Origin: Hyaloscypha bicolor E
Taxonomy: Eukaryota; Ascomycota; Leotiomycetes; Helotiales; Hyaloscyphaceae
Length of the DNA stretch: 64,000 bases
Direction of reading: 5' to 3'
Assembly (NCBI RefSeq): GCF_002865645.1
Contig: NW_020194588.1
Location: forward strand, 850,092 to 914,091
A program made the position numbers and the translations under genes. Under the pieces are notes generated by a model, which saw only the letters and a program-made list of their open reading frames with translations, was not told where the DNA came from and searched no databases. Shown piece after piece: positions 1-10,695 of this stretch (position 1 is its first letter; each line of letters opens with the position of its first letter).

Positions 1-1629
1 GAGACCTTTGCCGATGCAGTTGCGTGGGCCGAGGGAGAACTTTGTGAGTGGAACCGAATCAGATTCATTTCATGCCAATTTTAACTCCTGAAGGTGGAGC
101 ACGAGTGGGGTGGGAAGAGGAGAAAAGTGACTCACAGGCTTCACAGCACCCAAGTTATCGCCCTCAAAGCCCTTTGCATCCTTGAACCACCGCTCAGGCC
201 GAAACTCATGCGGATACAGAAAGTTACCAGAATACGTATTCGCGGACAAGACATTAACGGCGACTAACGTTCCTGCAGGGACCCAATTACCAGAGATAAG
301 CTTTCCGCCTTTAGGCACGATTCTGCGTAGATTGCCGGGAATTGGAGGGAAGAGGCGGAGGCCTTCGTTGATGCTTGCGGAGAGATACGCAAGATCTTTT
401 GTTTCAAGAGAAGGTAAGGTGATTTCGCTAGGTGAGCTGAGTTGCTTGCGGATTGCTGCGGTTAGGGTGAAGAGGTAAGGTTTCTTTGTCAAGGGGGATT
501 GGGAGGAGAGGAGGTAGTACAGCAAGCCGGTGAGCAAGGTGGCTGTTGTTTCGGCGCCGCCAACGATCAGCATGCGGGAGGTTTCAACGAGTTCTAGATA
601 GCTGATTCCGTGGGGATCGTTGAGCTTCCTTAGGAGGTGTGTGGTGCTGCAAGACGAGGGTTGTTAGTAGGGAGAGAGTAGTTAGGGACAGGAAAGAACA
701 AACAAGTCTCCTCGAGCCTCGTCAATTTTCAGTCGTGCGTCAAGTCGTTCCTTAGAAAGGGTAGCGTGCTTCAAGTCGCCTTCCAAAAGTTTCTTGTCAA
801 TGAATGGGGTGAAAAGGAAGCTGAAGGGCCAGAACTTAGCGGCTGCGCTGATGAGAGCAGCGCCGGAGATGCGGGCGAAGATGAAATTGATCCATGGCTA
901 TAGAACGTTACTTCTCTATATAGAAAGGGCAGGGTATATTGGACGCACGTGCAGTGTAGCGCTGGTCAAACAATTGAAGGAATCTCCAAACACCATATCC
1001 CCTGCGATATCGAAAGTAAGGAAGTTGAAGATCTCGCTGAGATCAACGGGCTCGCCAGCTTGAGACTTCAGGAGGTCGATGGATTGGTTTGTGTACTTCA
1101 TAATGATTGGTTCTTGCTCACGGAGGTTGGCGTTGGAGAAGGCGTGGGACATGTTGCGTCTACAGATGTCAAAGTCAGCAGCAGGAATGAAGCCAGATAT
1201 GGAAATTAGAAGCAGGCAAACAAACCTCAACCTAGCATGCTGCTCATCATCAAGTTCGAGCATCGGGCCATTTTCACCTGCCTTCGAGGCACCAGAGGCC
1301 GCAAAACTGAGGTCCTTCTTGAGCTGGCTCCTATCTGGTAGTCGAGTGTAGATGTCGTGCCATGCGTCAACAGTGGTGTAGGAGAGTTCGTTAGGCGCCA
1401 AGCGGACAACAGGGCCGTATTTCTCGTGAAGTTGGTGTATTTTCCAGGGGAGAGTGCCACGGAAGAGATAGTAGGTTTGTGGGAGGCGGGAGATCTTCCA
1501 GAGGAAAGGACCAGGGTATTTGGAGAGGGGGTGGATGTAGACGCGGTAGATGATAATACAGAAGAGTATGTATGCAACTGCGATGATGACAACCCAGATA
1601 GCTAAGTCCCTGCTCAACACCGACGCCAT
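1..1629 (-). CDS. Cytochrome P450 monooxygenase (3' end beyond window)
   Basis: Proposed exons on the minus strand are 1629-1226, 1159-949, 897-704, 646-136 and 39-<1. All introns are GT-AG and the frame is kept, giving 453 codons inside the window. The start at 1629 (MASVLSRDL) directly precedes a hydrophobic membrane anchor and the hinge IHPLSKYPGPFLWKISRLPQ. The I-helix motif is GGAETTATL, the K-helix ExxR is EGLR, the PERW segment is FRPERW, and the heme-cysteine loop FSLGPRNCIGKGL is read at the window edge. This is an ER-anchored class II P450 that would need an NADPH-P450 reductase. The hinge and overall style resemble fungal secondary-metabolism P450s often labelled isotrichodermin C-15 hydroxylase-like, but the substrate cannot be inferred. 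No pathway partner is visible in the window; the left neighbour is outside it. Confidence 0.93.
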
Positions 1630-1860
1630 GGTTGTGGTGTTTGTGTCGTGTCGATGTCGTTGAGAGAGATCGTTGTTTGTGCTTAGAACACTCATAAGAG
1701 GGGAAGGGAGTATGGAGCCGATTTCGGACTGAAGAGTAATTCTGAGTGCAGTAAAGCATGGTGCGCATTTTATTCGTTCTTTGTAGCAGCGATAGAGGGG
1801 GTGGTTACACTCGTTGCGGCACAGGCTCCTTGGCAGGGGGTCGTATTTTATGCGAGGCAA

Positions 1861-3242
1861 CCTGGTTAATAAGCCAGTCAGTCAGCTATTAGCTAAGGTA
1901 TTCTGACAGCTAATTAGCTTATAAGAGTTGAGTTAACTAATTAACTTAGCAAATTAAAGACATAATCTTATAAATATTTTTTTGATTATCTAAAACTCTT
2001 AAAAAGAAAAAACTTGCTTATACTTTTTTTGTCTTTGTTTTATAGTCTTTAGCTACTAAATAGTGCTATACAGACGCAATATATACACACTTCATTTGAG
2101 CAAGTCCTACTCCCCCAGAGTACAGCCCTTGTAAGGGCTCTCACGCGCAGTGAAAGCTAAGTACTTGCCCCCCCCCCCCCCCCCCCCCCCCCCCTCCTCC
2201 TATTTTTGCTTCTGTATATCGGGTACTAATTACAACCAGCATACCGGCCAAAATGTGACTCTCCCTTATGAACGTTTTATATAATCATCTTCCATATACT
2301 TGCTGTTACGGGCACTATCCTCCTAATATAGCTTAGTCCAGGTCTCCCAAGTTCTTTATTCTCCTTATCTCTCACGTATTTCCTTATACTGCCCGAAGGG
2401 GCGAGATAGGGCAAGCTGTCCACGTAACCCACTAGTAGCTATCCGGTTTTCTGCTATCGTAATTAATAGTTTATACGCAAAAGTGGTTAAGGCCCCCATG
2501 GCTTGCGTGCGAACGATTATATTTGTACGTACCCAAGAGACACGTCGAATTCCGGCTACAAATTCCCTTCCCTCCCCACGCTCCTGCTTTATACCGCTAC
2601 AGGCCCCTTCCTGTTCACTTTGTTACCGTCGCTAGAGGTTCCAAAGCCCCTAATCTAGCGTTTCTCTTACCTTAAACGTTATTTGAAATTTAGCCTTAAC
2701 CGCTCGTGGGGAATACCCTTTAGCCCTAACGGGAGATACGGCTCGTCATACGTATTAAAGGAGGAGTGGATTAACGACATATCTAGAGAGAAAGTCCTCT
2801 AGTCTCCAAATTACTATATACTTGTCGATTCGATATGCCTGCTATGTCTAACCTTAGTATAACGTAGACTCGCATATACATATATCGCAATAGTTGACCT
2901 TGAGGGAATCGACAAAGTGTATACTGTGTGGTCTGTTGACGCGTTCTATAGAGCAGCGGAATCGGAAAGAGCTGAAGGCGCTGAGACAATGTAACTTCCC
3001 ATACACTGGAGCGAACTAACAGTTTAGGATAGAATACGGGCCCCCCAAGAGTTTGCAAGGAACATTTCTGGTAGAAACTATGATGACTATTACAGGGACT
3101 ATAATCTTAGAAGAGTATTACATACAGTGGAATTAGTGAGCTGTTGCGCAGGTCGCCCAAGGCCGATGTAAACGGTGGCACTCAACTCTCTAATTATACA
3201 TGAGCAAGGGAGGAGGAACGGTTGAGGAGCAACCACACGATG
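1861..3242. other. Intergenic region with degraded repeat-like sequence
   Basis: No convincing gene. The stretch starts AT-rich (about 1880-2060) and then turns to mixed composition with a long C homopolymer. Its only ORFs are short and resemble nothing I recognise. The abrupt composition changes suggest old transposon debris, but I cannot name a family. Confidence 0.4.
2168..2194 (+). repeat. 27-nt C homopolymer
   Basis: An uninterrupted run of 27 cytosines, followed by TCCTCC. Runs this long are rare and unstable; the length could vary between isolates or be an assembly estimate. Confidence 0.95.
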
Positions 3243-4854
3243 TTATTTCTCGGCCGGTCCAGCAAGTACAGAAAACTGTCCCCCACACCCTGCAAAGGTA
3301 AGCCTCTTGCCCTTCACATCGCCCTTCTGTAGAAGTGTAGGAGTCTTCACAGGCTCCTCTGTCCCAAGACCGGTCCGGTAACTTTCTGAGTAGCCCCAAG
3401 AATATGCTTTGCCATCCGTAGTAATGGCAATAGAATTGTCGATAGCAGCGGCGACGAAAACTGCTTGGATATCTGGGATAATAGTAGGTTTCAGTAGAAT
3501 TCGTGGATTGCCACGGCTGTCGAAGATAAGATCTTCTGGTTGCAAGTCTTCCAACTTGATACCTGTCTGACCGTAGTCGCAACGGCCCCAAATTAAGAGC
3601 TTGCCATCTTCGGTACAAGCAATTGAATGCTGATTTCCACCCCTGATCTCTCTGATCTTATAAGGCCTAAGATTCTCGACAACAGTCGGCTTCTCAATAA
3701 AAGCGTCGTCCTCCCCAGCTCCAACCACGATTCCTGCCTGTCCGAAATTGTTCAACCCCCAAGAGTATACTTGACCCTTGGCGTCAATAGCAAAGCTGTG
3801 ATATGCACCACAGGCAATGTAGGTGATTTGTGGTAGGCCGAATCGACAAGGAGTAAGAGCCTGAAACCGAGTTCGATGTACTATGTGACGACCAAGCTGG
3901 CCTTGTTCGCCAGCGCCCCAAGCGTACACTTTGCCTTTATTATCAAGGGCTAGGACATGATTGGTTCCTGTAGCAAGGGATTTGATCTTCGTTAACTGAG
4001 GGATACGAGCGGGTTTTCGCCGGCACTTCTTTTTGTCATCCTTCCTTTGGACAGCTTCGATGGCGTCTGCTGTAAAAAGGCCCATCGCACCATCATCTCC
4101 CTAATATTATCAACAGATAGTTATAACTATAGGATTAATGGAGGAACTTACGCTAAATGTTCCCCAACCATAAACAGAACCATCAAGTGTAAGCGCAAAA
4201 CTAGCACTATCAGTTGCAGCAACTTGAACGAAGGCTTTCACACCCTTGCCAAAGAACTCTGTTGGAATAGCGGTAGGTGTGCTTTCCTTAGGGCTCAAAA
4301 CATTGTCTTCATCCTCATCTTCTGAGTCCAAATCTGTATCTCGACCAAGCGCACCGTTATCATTCACACCCCACGTCAAAATCTTCTGATCTTGAGTTAG
4401 AGCTACGCAGTGCATACCTCCTACCGCAATCTGAACGACGCCAACCGTTTTGGCATCAAGAAGCCTATTGATGCGGGGATGCTGAACATCAGTAGGTTGC
4501 ATTCCATCAATCGCCTTTGGGCCCAACCCAAGTTCACCAGATTCGCCGCCACCGAATACAAAGACGTCCAACGTCCGTGATGGAGCAGAATTGATCGCCG
4601 AATCGGGTTTTAGCCTTTTCGCAACAGCAGCTGGGGCGGGCTCATTGGCGCCCTTGCGTTTTCTGCTCGGTGCGGGCTTCGAAGCTGAAGAGGTTATGTT
4701 GTATTAGCAATTTGATAGCCTTCAATCAACACCATAGGAGAGGGGACTAACAAAAAGCTGTTGTCGCAGGGTGCTTTCCATCGGCAGTCTTGGCTTGCGC
4801 CTTCGTAGTGGCGGCCGCTTTGACGGACTTCGATGAATGAGCGGTTCGTGGCAT
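3243..4854 (-). CDS. RCC1-family chromatin/Ran GEF-like regulator
   Basis: Proposed exons are 4854-4752, 4684-4152 and 4100-3243. The start MPRTAHSSKSVK leads a Lys/Ala-rich basic N-terminus containing KRKG, a likely nuclear localisation signal. The body is a series of RCC1 beta-propeller repeats, recognisable by VFGGGESGELGLG, ILTWGVNDNGALGRDT, VYGWGTF, VYAWGAGEQGQLGR, VYSWGLNNFGQAG, LLIWGRCDYGQTG and AYSWGYSESYRTGLG. An acidic insert (DLDSEDEDEDN) lies in the second blade, as in fungal orthologues of yeast Srm1/Prp20 and fission-yeast Pim1. Those proteins exchange nucleotide on Ran at chromatin and drive nuclear transport and mitotic functions. The length, about 497 aa, fits that family. 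The introns are 51 and 67 bp. RCC1 folds also occur in other proteins, so orthology is likely rather than proven. Confidence 0.92.
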
Positions 4855-5094
4855 CTTTGTTCCGTTCTGCCCGCAACCAAATAGCTGCTTTCTTCACAGT
4901 TACTATCCTTAGCATGCGTTAGTGATCACGTCGCGTGCCTCGACGATAATGATTCGGCCAAAGTAGAAGAATTTTCAAAGTTCTCACACGAGTGTGTTGT
5001 TTGGAAAACCGGGAATATGTAAATACCCCACTGGGTGTTGATTAGGCTGCCGTTTGGGGGCTACTAACCCAAAGTAGAGGCGCTCGGACAGGAA

Positions 5095-5565
5095 CACCAA
5101 AAGTCTCGCCTTCTCTTTAAATTTATTTAAATTTATAAGGAATTAATAGAATTTAATATTTACTTTATTTACTTATAGCACTAAATAAGCGCTATTTAAA
5201 TATATATTTTTTAAATTAAATTTCAATTAGTAATAGTTCTTAAATTAAAGAAGTTAAAAAGTAAATATTTTATAGTCTAAAGATAAGCTTAAGAAAGCCT
5301 AAAAAATTAGCGAATAAGTCCCTAAAACTGGACGTGAGAGCCCTATAAGCCCCTAATTTATAAGACCTTAGGACCTAAAACTAGAACTTAATTAATTTAG
5401 TATTTAAAGTCCTTTAAATTAAAATTGTATTTTAAGAAATCATTTTATTATAAGTTAAGAAGCACATAATTATATTATAAGTCTTATAATATACCAGCTT
5501 ATACTTATATTTAGAAATCTAACTTAAGTTCCTTAAATACCCTAGCCCCCAATTAACACCCTAAT
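5095..5565. repeat. AT-rich repeat island related to the 59.8-60.0 kb block
   Basis: The sequence switches sharply to AT-rich with almost no coding potential. Its part at about 5280-5480 (ATAAGCTTAAGAAAGCC, then CCTATAAGCCCCTAATTTAT, then TTTATTATAAGTTAAGAAG) matches 59830-60000 (ATAAGCTTAAAAAAG, CCTTATAAGCTCCTAATTTAT, CTTTATTATAAGTTAAAAAA). Most differences are C/T or G/A. It is therefore a second, less heavily mutated copy of a dispersed repeat. Confidence 0.75.
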
Positions 5566-5758
5566 TGACACCCCGGGGGTTGTTGTTTTACATATTCCCG
5601 GAAGCAGAGGCAAATGCCACAATACAACTTCCATTTTCGATATCCAAATGTGCTTTGATTAGTAGTGATTGAGGTTCAAACTTTTTTGGTCCCCTTTCTA
5701 GCTTTTAGAGTGAACAGCTACAGTACAGAAGAATTTACAATCTTGACCCCCCTACCCC

Positions 5759-7369
5759 CTAGATATCATACCGGTCCGTCTCATGCTTCACCGGCCTGTA
5801 CACAAAATAATCAAACTTAGCCTCCTTGGCCTGCCCATTCAAATCGCTCGCCGCCACCCCGACGAAAGCCCCCGTAAAACTGCCATGAGCATGATGACCC
5901 CCACACTCATCGCTCAAAATACTCGCATCCCACCTCTTCCCAATTTTCGCGAGTTCCTGGCCCTCAAGCGCATACCAGAACTGCCCCTCAGCCCCCCTCA
6001 CCGTGAGCGCGAGTTTGACCTTCCCTGCCTTCGGGATCTTGACCGGATCCTGCATCGGGAAGGAAAGCTTGCCGTCTGGCCAGCTGGCTTCCGAGGACAT
6101 GATGAGGAGCTCGCGCTCCCCGTCGCTGTGTGCGGTGACGGCGAGGTAGAAGAAGTTAAAACGACAGTAATAAGCCGTCAACCCCGCAAACTGCCTCTCA
6201 TCGCTGGGCGCAAAGTCGATGACTGTTTCGGCGTCGAAGGAGAAGTGCGTCTGCCGTCTCGCAACGAGTGCTTGCTCGAACCAGGAGCCGATGGATTCTC
6301 TTCCTATCAAGACGAGTTTGTCGTCCGAGATGTTGAAAATCCTCTCGTGCTCCGGCGTCCTCAGCCATTGGAAATCCTGATGCAGTTTCTTCTCAAACGT
6401 ATACCTCTTCTCCTCCCAATACACACTCTCATCCCGCATCCCCGGCACATCAACAAACAGACTCGGCACGGGCCCGTTCTTGACATACAGCCAGTCGTCC
6501 CTCCACTCCGCCTCTTGGATCGAGGTCTCGCGACCTAAGACGCACCGACGATTCTGCGTAATAGGACGCCCGGACAAATGCACAAGATACGTCCTCCCCT
6601 CCGGCGTCTCGACGATATCGCCATGTCCCGCCCTCTGCAACGCAGCCCAATGGCTATCTTTCGAACTCAAGATATACTTATCAGGATGCAGCTCATACGG
6701 ACCCCAAATATCCTTACTTCTCGCTAACGTACAAGCATGATCATACCCCGTCCCTCCTTCCGCCGTAAGCAAGTAAAAATACCCGTTCCGCTTATACAAG
6801 TGCGGACCCTCAACGAGATCCAATTCCGTGCCCTTAAACACATTCTTCCTCTCGCCAATCAACCCTTTCTCAGGACTCCACTCCTGCAACGCGATCCCGG
6901 CAAAGCTCCGTGGCCGCCGTCGATGGTCCTGCAGCATATTCACAAACCACTTCTTGCCCGTCTCCGCATCGTGGAACAGGCTCGGATCGAAGCCGCTGCT
7001 GTTGACGTACACCCGTTCGCTCCACGGCCCCGCGATGGCCGGCGCCGTCACGATGTAGTTGTGCGCGTCTTTGAAACTCCCGTCTTTGCGCTTCACGTCC
7101 GTGTACACGAGCCAGAACTGCCCATCGGAGAAGGAGAGGCAGGGTGCCCAGACGCCGCAGGAGTCCGGGTTGCCTCGCATGTCGAGCTGCGAGGCGCGAG
7201 ATAGGGGCCGCGTGACGAGAGACCAGTTTGCGAGGTCGGTGGAGGAATGGATTTGCACGCCTGGATACCACTCGAAGGTGCTGGTTGCGATGTAGTAGGT
7301 GCCATTGTGCAGGAGGATGGAGGGGTCGGCGTTGAAGCCTGGGAGGATGGGGTTCCGGATTTGAGGCAT
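5759..7369 (-). CDS. GH43 glycoside hydrolase, beta-xylosidase-like
   Basis: Single-exon gene encoding 536 aa. The start MPQIRNPILPGFNADPS is chosen because it is the usual N-terminus of intracellular GH43 beta-xylosidases; a longer upstream reading frame has no family character. The five-bladed propeller catalytic domain occupies roughly residues 5-310. Asp15 (FNADPS) is the expected general base, Asp128 (GFDPSLF) the pKa-modulating Asp and Glu187 (VEGPH) the general acid. The remaining C-terminal half (about 330-530) has the character of the beta-sandwich DUF1349-type domain found in GH43 subfamily 11 enzymes. No signal peptide is seen, so it probably acts in the cytoplasm on xylo-oligosaccharides or related substrates, releasing xylose (arabinose is possible). 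A GGCTAA element lies upstream and a Zn2Cys6 factor gene is the next gene upstream in the same orientation. Confidence 0.93.
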   Translation of the reverse strand: MPQIRNPILPGFNADPSILLHNGTYYIATSTFEWYPGVQIHSSTDLANWSLVTRPLSRASQLDMRGNPDSCGVWAPCLSFSDGQFWLVYTDVKRKDGSFKDAHNYIVTAPAIAGPWSERVYVNSSGFDPSLFHDAETGKKWFVNMLQDHRRRPRSFAGIALQEWSPEKGLIGERKNVFKGTELDLVEGPHLYKRNGYFYLLTAEGGTGYDHACTLARSKDIWGPYELHPDKYILSSKDSHWAALQRAGHGDIVETPEGRTYLVHLSGRPITQNRRCVLGRETSIQEAEWRDDWLYVKNGPVPSLFVDVPGMRDESVYWEEKRYTFEKKLHQDFQWLRTPEHERIFNISDDKLVLIGRESIGSWFEQALVARRQTHFSFDAETVIDFAPSDERQFAGLTAYYCRFNFFYLAVTAHSDGERELLIMSSEASWPDGKLSFPMQDPVKIPKAGKVKLALTVRGAEGQFWYALEGQELAKIGKRWDASILSDECGGHHAHGSFTGAFVGVAASDLNGQAKEAKFDYFVYRPVKHETDRYDI

Positions 7370-7533
7370 GGTGGGCTGGGGATGAAAGAGCTGGCTCTGG
7401 AGTTTTGGGTGAGGGGGTGAGGGTGAGAGAAAGTGTGAAGAGGGATATAAAAGTATAAGAGTGAGAGTGAGAAATGTGTGGTGTGGTGGTGGCGTAAAGT
7501 GAGGTGAGGAGAAGCGAACCGGAGCCCCCCTAT

Positions 7534-7539
7534 TTAGCC
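7534..7539 (-). promoter_or_regulatory. GGCTAA element upstream of GH43 gene
   Basis: GGCTAA on the coding strand about 165 bp before the GH43 start. This is the core recognised by XlnR/Xyr1-type xylanolytic activators. A hexamer occurs often by chance, so function is an inference from the enzyme downstream. A CTGGGG hexamer fitting the CreA consensus SYGGRG lies at 7376-7381. Confidence 0.3.
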
Positions 7540-8335
7540 GAATTACCCGGGCGGGCTGGGAGAAGACAACAAGCTGGGCTTTTGGCTTCCACAATTATTT
7601 GAGATTTTTCCTCCTATGATATGAGATCTTACGGAAGCGTGGACGTGCACTTGAGTTTCGTAACTCGAGTTTTCTGACGATTATTCCGAAAGATTGCGTC
7701 TTCCCCTGACCAAAGACCATGAGGCCAAGTGAAAGTCACATGATGTATGATGCGGGGCTAATGTTTTGATTCAGTGTCTTTCCGTTTAGTAAGCAGATAT
7801 CGATACTTCCAGTAAGGGGGACATGGCATCCAAAGGGGGAAGGTCAATATGGAAAGTTTAGTCGAGGACTTGAGGCAGGCAAAGAAGCCACGAAGAAACG
7901 CAAACGAGCTCTTGCTTTTCCGAAGTTTTGGGTAAGACGTAGGTCCTGCTGTGCAACATAAGGCTTTCCCGGCTTCCCACTTTTTCTCTTGCTTCACGGG
8001 AACTTTTCCATCCGTGCTCTCGAGAGCGGCTATCGGGAACGAGAATGGAATGGCAGAGGCGTTCAGAAGAGCGGCGGATCCGGGAAGAGGCGACCCCGAA
8101 ACCCTTGGTGGATCGACACGCTTGAAGATCTTTGCTTTTCCCCATATGTACACTGCGTCAATCATATTGCGTCCCGAGCACGGAGGCCTGCTCCGCAGGT
8201 CTTACGGAAACCAGGCACTTGGGACAGCGGGACTCGTAAATCCTCAGCCATGTCTCGTTTCTCTCCTTTACCCTCTGTTGTTGGTCTCATGCACATATCT
8301 CACAGCCGATACCCATCACTCGTACCCGCGCCCAA
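7540..8335. other. Intergenic region between GH43 and Zn2Cys6 genes
   Basis: About 0.8 kb holding the GH43 promoter and the 3' region of the Zn2Cys6 gene. The overlapping ORFs on both strands show no recognisable protein motif, so I see no further gene here. Confidence 0.5.
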
Positions 8336-10695
8336 TCAAGGATGATAGCTATTCATAAACCCCCAAAAACTATCGTTGCCAAAATCACCCTCAAACTGCC
8401 AGGCCCCTCCTTCCCCTCCCACGCTAGCCCCATTCACCCCATTCCAGCCTGCATCCAGAGCAGCGCCTCCGCTCAAATCTAGACCTCCACCTCCGTCCAC
8501 GGTCCCTAGGTCGTTGAACAGCAGATCGTGCATTGGCTGTAGCGGCGCTATGGAGCTGAAATCGTAGTTCTGATTTTGAAATGGGGTAGGGAGAGGAGCT
8601 GAGAAGGCGTACCAGGCGTTGGATGTCCCGGGTGTGGGAACTGAAGGAGGCAGGGCCGAGGTCGTGAGGTTTGAGATTGTAGGGAGGTTGTAGGGCGTCG
8701 CTGTTGCGGTGTTCTTCTGCTCCTGCGAAGCATCGGGAGGAGGTGGGTATACCGGAAGCTTAGCAGGAAATTCCTCCTTGATTCTCGGCTCAGGCGGAGA
8801 TTCGTTGTTCGACGCTGAAGTTGAGGACGGAGCAGGTGTTGGGAGAGGATTAACGGGATATTTTGCTTGAATCAGAGCCCGTTTTAAACGCACGTGAATT
8901 GCCTTTAGAACGCTGAGTGCATCGTTCGCCATGCTATTTCTCGGGGAAATTGTCTCGAAGCGCTCCATGCAGAAGTTGAAATGCTGCAAAACGTCGTCTA
9001 GATCTTCGCCATTTTCGCTAGGGTGTAAGATGTAGATTGCCGAGCAGAGGATGATGGCATCGAAGGTGTTAAGAACAAGAGCGAACATCTTGTAATGATT
9101 TACCTTGATCAGGTTGAAGAATGTGCGTTGGGCTCGCAGGATCTCGAGACCAGCTTTCAGGGCTGCGGTGCGAGATGAGGGGTTGGTGAAGATGTAGGGT
9201 CGATGGAGGGCCATTATTGTAAAGTTTGTTGCGTTACGGAAGTTTTGGCGTGCTGCTGGGAGCCAACTGCATTCGGGGAGGTGGTCGAAGGTGGTGTCTG
9301 GGTTTTGATGTCGGAAAAATGGGGGGCAGTGCATGGTTATTTGGCCGAGAAGTGTGTGCATTTTTTCAACTTTTGCGATATTGTTTTGACGAGGATCTTC
9401 TTTCTCTAGATTGAAGATGTCCCACAGGGGTGTTATAACTTCAACGTTCCAAAGAAGCATCGTCAAGGGAGTTGGAGGGTCGTTGTCTGTTCGTGGTGCT
9501 GGTGCTACCTCCCTTCGATTCTTAGGTATAGGAGCATCGATTGGGAAGGCCGGCTTTCCATCTCGACTATCGATTGTTGCTGGCCGTCCAAGTACCACCG
9601 CCATGTGTATATCCCATAGCGAAAGGAGCATCCACACCCGCCGTCGGAGCTGTTCAAACCATAAGTTTTCCAGGACCTCCTCCGGTGTCGTTTCCGGCTT
9701 CCGTCTGTGATCGAAGACTTCTTTGTGTAGACCGATTTCTTGTGCGTCTCGAATCGTCTGAGAGAGGTTGTGCCAACTCTCAGGAACAAGCCCGCAATTC
9801 TTCATGAATTGTGTCCGTAGAAACCCAGCTTGTACTGCGACCAGTGTCGTATTGCGCTTTCCAAGCAGACAGAGTATTTGGCTGCCCGATTTGCTGTAAT
9901 CCGTCGCTAGGTCGTCCAAGGACATTGCGGCTGCATATTTGAGTGAGTCGAGACTCGGGTCATAGTCGGGAGGCTGGAATTGCAGAGCCAATGCCAGGAT
10001 TTGGAACAACAGGCCAGGGAAGAATTGTAGATCACCCGACAGCTCCAGAGGTCCTTTATTGAGCGCCGAGTAAGATAGGTTATTCCAGCTCTTCAACAGA
10101 TCCCTAAATATGCCCTCGTCCAAGGGATAATATTGCAGATTGACCTCCTGGAAGTAGGTTGTAACCAGTTGCTCGATAAACGGTTTGGCAGGGAGCTGTC
10201 TGATCAGACTCTTGTACTCCTCTCGCAACCCACTCTGATCACCTGAGGTCGAATGCAAGCTCGATATCAGAGCGCCGTTGGTATCGTTGTCTTCGATCTT
10301 CTTGAATATGCCGAGCGTGGTGTTGTTGTTCCCGTTCGACTTTGCATAACCAAAAGCACTGAACTGTGCCGCGGTGTTGGACTCTGCCGGTTTGATGACG
10401 CTGTATACCCCGCCGTCCTCAGCAGCTCTATTGACGCTCTCCTCCAGCAGCTGCTGCTTCCTCGCAGATTCGTTCTCGTAGTGGCAGAGGGATTGCTTGT
10501 TCCTGGCAAGGCAATTCGAGCACGGCGATGCGCGATCGCACTGCAATATCAGCAGAGTGCTCGGTCGGGGTAGGTGCCAAGTACCTTTTGTTTCCGTCGA
10601 TGGCATTCCGTGCAGGAGATGACAATCCTCTTCCTCTTCCGCGGGACCTTGAGGGGACTGATCGATCGCGGGGATTGGTCGGTCGAGGTCTCCAT
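8336..10695 (-). CDS. Zn2Cys6 transcription factor with fungal middle homology region
   Basis: Exons 10695-10585 and 10540-8336 are separated by a 44-bp intron inside the DNA-binding domain, giving 771 aa. Exon 1 encodes METSTDQSPRSISPLK followed by a basic PRKRKR stretch and the first two cysteines. The cluster is C28-x2-C31-x6-C38-x5-C44-x2-C47-x8-C56, a complete Zn2Cys6 binuclear cluster. The fungal transcription factor domain follows at about 190-480, with signature segments YPLDEGIF, QTIRDAQEIGLHKE and RRRVWMLLSLWDIHMAVVLGRPATID. The C-terminus is rich in Pro/Ser and ends in a Gly/Asp/Phe-rich tail that could be an activation region. It lies upstream of the GH43 gene in the same direction and may regulate it, but it is not visibly an XlnR orthologue. 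Confidence 0.92.

Noticed and set aside
2783..3058. 91-codon minus ORF
   Set aside because: No homology is recognisable; the sequence around it has the look of decayed repeat DNA.
5783..7204. Plus-strand ORFs opposite the GH43 gene
   Set aside because: Shadows of a clearly coding minus frame with catalytic residues.
7758..8358. Overlapping ORFs on both strands between the GH43 and Zn2Cys6 genes
   Set aside because: Their peptides are low-complexity and lack motifs; the region is better read as promoter and 3' sequence.
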